This document shows, piece by piece, positions 5,993 through 9,151 of a stretch of DNA of 9,151 nucleotides. The stretch is from NCBI GenBank assembly GCA_028292075.1, contig JAQGNA010000474.1:1-9151 (forward strand). The letters are read 5' to 3'. The notes under the pieces are model-generated. The model did no database searches and was not told where the DNA came from. It saw nothing but the letters and a program-made list of their open reading frames with translations. How positions within the stretch are numbered: position 1 is the stretch's first letter; every line of letters starts with the position of its first letter. This DNA comes from Rhodoferax sp. Its GTDB lineage: Bacteria; Pseudomonadota; Gammaproteobacteria; Burkholderiales; Burkholderiaceae. The translations under genes and the position numbers were made by a program.

Positions 5993-6023
5993 TTGCCGGC
6001 CCCAGTTTAAGGAATGCTACAAA
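5993..6023 (+). promoter_or_regulatory. Probable sigma-70 promoter of ppk2 (extended -10)
   Basis: TTGCCG (5993-5998) is a 4-of-6 match to a -35. TACAAA (6018-6023), preceded by TG at 6015-6016, forms an extended -10 of the TGnTACAAA type. The spacer is 19 bases, longer than the optimal 17, but an extended -10 tolerates this. Transcription would start near 6030, about 30 bases before the ATG at 6060. This supports that start over an upstream in-frame GTG at 5967. Confidence 0.5.
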
Positions 6024-6059
6024 GGGTGCCTACTTCCAAACATCCACGAGATTCCTCCC

Positions 6060-6905
6060 ATGCCGTCATCCTCGTCATCCAGCGCGGCCAGTCTGGTCGC
6101 CCTGCAACCCGCCAGCACCAAGTCGGGCAAGCCTTTCGACCTGGCCGCGATCGATCCATCGGCCAAGCCGTATTCCACCGGCAGCAAGGCCGAGGACAAG
6201 GCCGCGGTCGACGTGCTGGCCCAGGAGATCGACGCGCTGCAGGACGTGTTCTTCGCCGACCGGCGCTTCAAGTTGCTGGTGGTGCTGCAGGGCACCGACA
6301 CCTCGGGCAAGGACGGCACCGTGCGCGGGGTGTTCGGCCGGGTCAGCCCGCTCGGGGTGCACACCGCGGCCTGGAAGGCGCCCACCGAGGAGGAGCGCGC
6401 CCATGACATGCTGTGGCGCATCCACCAGCGGGTGCCGGGCGCGGGGGAGATCACGGTGTTCAACCGCAGCCATTACGAGGACGTGCTGGTCCCGGTGGTC
6501 AACGAGTGGATCACCGCCGACCAGACCCAGGACCGCTACCGCCAGATCAACGACTTCGAGCGGCTGCTGGTCGAGAGCGGCACCACGGTGCTGAAGTTCA
6601 TGTTGCACATCGGCGCCGACGAACAGCGCGAGCGGTTGCAGGAACGCATCGACGACGAGACCAAGCACTGGAAGTTCAGCCTCGACGACCTCAACGTGCG
6701 CAAGCAGTGGAAGGACTATCAGAAGGCCTATGCCGCGCTGCTCGGTGCCACCAGCACACCGTGGGCGCCATGGACGGTGGTGCCTGCCAATTCGAAGACC
6801 CACCGCAACCTGATGATCGCCACCATCGTGCGCGACACGCTCAAGGGCATGAGCCTGCGCTATCCGCCGGCCAAGCCGGAACTCAAGGGAATGAAGGTGG
6901 TATGA
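6060..6905 (+). CDS. ppk2: Polyphosphate kinase 2 family protein (polyphosphate:nucleotide phosphotransferase)
   Basis: This enzyme transfers phosphate between polyphosphate and nucleotides (AMP/ADP or GDP) in the cytoplasm, linking polyP stores to nucleotide charge. The 281-residue product is a single PPK2 domain. Walker A is 'LQGTDTSGKDGTVRGVF' (G78 to G86, K84). Walker B is 'FNRSHYEDVLV' (134-144). The lid region is 'KHWKFSLDDLNVRKQW' (202-217), followed by 'STPWAPWTVVPANSK'. The 'DDxxKxWKFS' lid and the GKDGT loop are typical of class III PPK2, which can phosphorylate both NMP and NDP; class assignment is by recalled motifs. A short Ser/Ala-rich N-terminal stretch (residues 2-11) precedes the domain. 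The start at 6060 is chosen from the promoter position; its ribosome site is poor. The stop lies within a strong dyad. It is divergent from the rhodanese and co-directional with the downstream oxygenase, which has its own ribosome site. Confidence 0.93.
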   Translation: MPSSSSSSAASLVALQPASTKSGKPFDLAAIDPSAKPYSTGSKAEDKAAVDVLAQEIDALQDVFFADRRFKLLVVLQGTDTSGKDGTVRGVFGRVSPLGVHTAAWKAPTEEERAHDMLWRIHQRVPGAGEITVFNRSHYEDVLVPVVNEWITADQTQDRYRQINDFERLLVESGTTVLKFMLHIGADEQRERLQERIDDETKHWKFSLDDLNVRKQWKDYQKAYAALLGATSTPWAPWTVVPANSKTHRNLMIATIVRDTLKGMSLRYPPAKPELKGMKVV

Positions 6906-6923
6906 AACGATCTTCATACCATC
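6896..6923. promoter_or_regulatory. Long dyad overlapping the ppk2 stop codon
   Basis: GGTGGTATGAA (6896-6906) pairs with TTCATACCATC (6913-6923) through 11 positions with one G-T wobble, around a 6-base loop (ACGATC). The inner nine pairs are perfect. The ppk2 TGA (6903-6905) is inside the left arm. There is no following T-tract, so it may be a transcript-end stabiliser, a weak terminator or a protein-binding operator for the oxygenase gene 79 bases downstream. Confidence 0.5.
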
Positions 6924-6939
6924 ACACCTAACGACCCGG

Positions 6940-6969
6940 CCTGCGCGAACGCGTCGCGCGTGGCAAGAT
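6940..6969 (+). promoter_or_regulatory. Candidate promoter of the oxygenase gene with internal dyad
   Basis: CAAGAT (6964-6969), preceded by TG at 6961-6962, is a plausible extended -10, with CTGCGC (6940-6945) as a weak -35 at 18-base spacing. Between them lies the inverted repeat GCGCGA (6942-6947) and TCGCGC (6953-6958), where a repressor could act. The predicted start near 6976 leaves a leader of about 26 bases containing the AGGAG site. All of this is inferred from motif likeness. Confidence 0.35.
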
Positions 6970-7001
6970 TCCGGCACAACCATTCCGCAGGAGACAAACC
7001 C

Positions 7002-7814
7002 GTGCCGAGCCTCAGCCCCGAAGAAGTTGCGCAATACCACGACCGTGGCTACCTGATTCCGCGCTTTGCCTTGCCCCCCGCGCGCATCGACCTGCTGCGC
7101 GACACGCTTGACCAGCTGATCCGCGACAACCCGGGGGTGCGCCCCGAGAAACTCGTCAGTGCCCATGTGGTGGGGCAGGACGGCGGCGCCAACCCCGAGG
7201 GCGTGAAGGGCAGCCAGGCCTTTCTCGATCTCGCCATGGAGCCGGAAATTCTCGACATGGTCGAGCAGCTGATCGGCCCGGACATCATCCTCTGGGGCTG
7301 TCACGTCTTCTGCAAGCCGGCCGGCGACGGCCAGGAGACGCCGTGGCACCAGGACGGCCACTATTGGCCGATCCGCCCGCTGGCCAATGTGACGGTGTGG
7401 GTCGCGCTCGATCCGTCCACCCGGGCCAACGGCTGCCTGCGGGTCATTCCAGGGTCGCACCGCGCCAAGGTGACGCATGCGCACTTGAAGGAAGACCGCG
7501 AAGACCTGGTGCTGTCGCAGCGCACCGACACCAGTGCGTTCGACGAGGCGGAAGCTGTCGACCTCGAGCTGCAGCCCGGACAGATGTCCATGCACGAGGT
7601 CTACATGATCCACGGCGCCGAGGTCAACCGCTCAACGCAGCGCCGCGCGGGCGTGGCCCTGCGCTACATGCCCGGCAGCTCGGTCTTCGAGCGCAACCTG
7701 AACCCGGCGGATGGCGAGTCAGGCGTGCCGGTTTCGTTCGCGACGCGGCCGCTGTGGCTGTTGCGCGGCCAGGACCGTACCGGCCGCAACGATTTCAGCA
7801 TCGGGAGAGGTTGA
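7002..7814 (+). CDS. Phytanoyl-CoA dioxygenase (PhyH) family Fe(II)/2-oxoglutarate oxygenase
   Basis: This is a probable non-heme iron hydroxylase of 270 residues acting in the cytoplasm with 2-oxoglutarate and oxygen. The metal-binding facial triad can be assigned: H116 and D118 in 'TPWHQDGHYW', and H214 in 'YMIHGAEVNRS'. R225 in 'QRRAGVALRYMPG' is the 2-oxoglutarate-binding arginine; the H to R spacing of 11 equals that of human PHYH (264/275). 'NGCLRVIPGSHR' is also typical of the family. The GTG at 7002 is chosen because AGGAG (6989-6993) lies 8 bases upstream and the protein then begins at the normal N-terminus 'PSLSPEEVAQYHDRGYLIP'; an earlier in-frame GTG at 6960 lacks a ribosome site. 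The substrate is unknown. Family members hydroxylate acyl-CoAs, ectoine, halogenated compounds and small metabolites. No neighbour gives a clear pathway. Confidence 0.9.
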   Translation: MPSLSPEEVAQYHDRGYLIPRFALPPARIDLLRDTLDQLIRDNPGVRPEKLVSAHVVGQDGGANPEGVKGSQAFLDLAMEPEILDMVEQLIGPDIILWGCHVFCKPAGDGQETPWHQDGHYWPIRPLANVTVWVALDPSTRANGCLRVIPGSHRAKVTHAHLKEDREDLVLSQRTDTSAFDEAEAVDLELQPGQMSMHEVYMIHGAEVNRSTQRRAGVALRYMPGSSVFERNLNPADGESGVPVSFATRPLWLLRGQDRTGRNDFSIGRG

Positions 7815-7838
7815 CCGGCCCCTTTGCAGACATCCGTC

Positions 7839-7860
7839 GTGGGGCGGTCGACTGCCTCAC
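7839..7860. terminator. Hairpin between convergent oxygenase and MATE genes
   Basis: In the 63-base convergent spacer, GTGGGGCGG (7839-7847) pairs with the segment ending GCCTCAC (7854-7860), with two G-T wobbles and a TCGA loop. The position suits a bidirectional transcription end, but neither strand shows a T-tract, so this may be a Rho-dependent or processed end instead. Confidence 0.3.
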
Positions 7861-7877
7861 GCCGAGCGTCATGTTCT

Positions 7878-9151
7878 TCATGAGGCTACCCGCGCGGAGG
7901 CTGGTGGGGGCCGGCGTTGCGCCGCTGTGAACCACCGGCCCGAAGCGATCGCCGCCAGCGTGATCGCGCCATACAGCAGCATGGCCAGCGCTAACACCGC
8001 ATAGAACCAGGCGAGCGATCCGGTGGCATGCAGCACCGCCGCGCCAACGCCGGCCGCCACCAACAATCGCACCGCACCCGCCAGCAGCGACCAGCCCAGC
8101 CGGCCCGCGCCCTGCGATGCGAAGTAGAGCGCCAGGCCCATTCCGAAGAAGCCATACACCGGCCCGACGGTCCGCAGGTAGGCGCTGCCCGCGGCCAGCA
8201 TCGGCCCCTGGGCGCCGAACAGCCTGAGCCATTCCTCCGGCCAGACGGCGGCGGTGAGGCCGATGGCTTCGGCCACGCAGAAGGCCAGCGCGCCGCCGGC
8301 CAGGGCGATGCGCAGCGCACGTTCCGGCTGGCCCGCGCCGATGTTGGCGGCGACCAGTGCCACGAGCGGCGCGCCGATGCCGAAGGCCACCGGGATCACC
8401 AGGTATTCGAGCCGCGCCGCCGTGCCATAGCCGGCCAGCGCCGCCGTTCCGGCGTAGGCGCCCACCAGCGCCGTGGTCGATGCGATGAGGCCGTTGGTCA
8501 GCAGCGGGTTGATGGTGGCCAGGCCGCCCACGGTGAGGATGCGCCGCATCAGGTCACGTTGCAGCGGCACCCGCAACAGGCGAGCGGCGTTGCGCCCGCT
8601 CAGCACGTACCAGCCCAGCACCAGCGTGCCACTGGCGTAGTAGGCCAGCATGGCCCAGCCGGCGCCGGCCATGCCGAGCCGCGGAAACGGCCCCAGGCCG
8701 AAGATCAGGCAGGGCGACAGCGGCACCAGCAGCAGGGCGCCGCCGCAGATCACCAGGCCCGGCACCAGCATGTTGCCGGTGCCACGCACCACGCTGGCCA
8801 GGGCGTTCATCGTCCACATCAGCACCAGGCCGGCGAACACCACATTCGAATAGGACAGTGCCGCGGCCACCGCGCCGGCGCCCTGGTCGGAGGCCATGGC
8901 GCGGTACAGCGGTGCGCCGAAAGACAGCAGCAGCGCACTGAACATCAGCCCACGTCCTCCGTTGAGGACCACGGCATGCAGCACCAGCCGGTTCGCCTCG
9001 TCGCCCCGGCCGCCTCCCAGGGCGCGCGCCACCGCCGCCGAGATGCCGCCGCCCATCGCACCCTGCGACATGTTCTGCATGAGCATGAGCAGCGGTGTCA
9101 CGAGTGCCGCCCCGGCGAGCGCGTCGGTGCCCAGGCGCGAGAGGTACCAGG
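7878..9151 (-). CDS. MATE family efflux transporter (N-terminus beyond the window)
   Basis: This is an inner-membrane multidrug/toxic-compound antiporter driven by Na+ or H+. The 423 residues in view lack only the first few tens of residues: full-length MATE proteins have about 450 residues and 12 transmembrane helices. The frame stays open to the right edge and reads 'LSRLGTDALAGAALVTPL' before the GTG at 9101. That string is a conserved MATE TM1-TM2 loop, so the GTG is internal. The 'GGGISAAVARALGGGR' motif follows, then about eleven hydrophobic segments in two pseudo-repeats. The second half begins near 'LMRRILTVGGLATINPLLTN', and 'VWPEEWLRLFG' matches the family's loop. The C-terminus is a short polar Arg/Pro tail. 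It is convergent with the oxygenase. The transported compound is unknown, and no adjacent regulator is in view. Confidence 0.93.
   Translation of the reverse strand, partial: WYLSRLGTDALAGAALVTPLLMLMQNMSQGAMGGGISAAVARALGGGRGDEANRLVLHAVVLNGGRGLMFSALLLSFGAPLYRAMASDQGAGAVAAALSYSNVVFAGLVLMWTMNALASVVRGTGNMLVPGLVICGGALLLVPLSPCLIFGLGPFPRLGMAGAGWAMLAYYASGTLVLGWYVLSGRNAARLLRVPLQRDLMRRILTVGGLATINPLLTNGLIASTTALVGAYAGTAALAGYGTAARLEYLVIPVAFGIGAPLVALVAANIGAGQPERALRIALAGGALAFCVAEAIGLTAAVWPEEWLRLFGAQGPMLAAGSAYLRTVGPVYGFFGMGLALYFASQGAGRLGWSLLAGAVRLLVAAGVGAAVLHATGSLAWFYAVLALAMLLYGAITLAAIASGRWFTAAQRRPPPASARVAS

Noticed and set aside
5967..6059. Upstream GTG start for ppk2 adding 31 residues
   Set aside because: A good promoter (TTGCCG / TGCTACAAA) lies inside this stretch and would begin transcription after it; the added residues are Cys/Pro-rich and not part of the PPK2 fold.
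6075..7613. Long minus-strand open frame of 512 codons across ppk2 and the oxygenase
   Set aside because: It spans two well-supported plus-strand genes and their spacer, and its product is rich in H, V, R and A with no recognisable domain; an antisense shadow of high third-position GC.
9099..9101. GTG as the true start of the MATE gene
   Set aside because: The frame remains open upstream to the window edge and encodes the conserved LSRLGTDALAG segment, so the true start is outside the window.

Overview
The window is GC-rich, densely coded DNA with uniform codon use. It looks like the chromosome of a betaproteobacterium, most likely Comamonadaceae (Variovorax/Acidovorax-like). That placement rests on the protein styles, on promoters of the TGCTACAAA and TGGCAAGAT type, and on intergenic repeats such as CCCTCTCCCG...CGGGAGAGGG and TTCGACAAGCTCAGG. 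It is inferred from pattern memory and was not searched. I see no tRNA, rRNA, CRISPR array, insertion sequence or phage gene. No gene-free stretch exceeds 300 bases; the longest is 238.

Left part (1-3587): an oligopeptide/dipeptide-type ABC import locus reads leftwards. It holds the periplasmic binding protein (450-2024) and then the N-terminus of the first permease (1-211, cut by the window edge). The 238-base gap between them is filled with family-type intergenic repeats. A cytoplasmic amidase-signature hydrolase (2127-3587) diverges from the binding protein across a 102-base shared control region. A likely reading is a scavenging module that imports a peptide or amide and hydrolyses it inside.

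Middle part (3557-5270): a LuxR-type regulator (minus strand) overlaps the amidase 3' end by 31 bases in convergent orientation. It is divergently paired with an unusual response regulator (4287-5270) whose receiver domain carries an insertion of about 40 residues and whose C-terminal domain I cannot assign. Only 28 bases separate the two start codons. They hold two AT-rich dyads, one a perfect 12-base palindrome covering the first base of the response regulator start codon. This pair is the most interesting part of the window: a compact regulatory switch of unknown input.

Right part (5271-9151): a dyad-rich 204-base convergent spacer is followed by a single-domain rhodanese (minus). After it come a class III-like PPK2 polyphosphate:nucleotide phosphotransferase (plus), a phytanoyl-CoA dioxygenase-family 2-oxoglutarate/Fe(II) oxygenase (plus), and a MATE efflux transporter (minus, N-terminus cut by the window edge). 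These look like independent housekeeping or metabolic units, each with its own promoter.

I found no convincing multi-gene novel defence or biosynthetic system. The findings are mostly regulatory architecture and sequence oddities within recognisable families.
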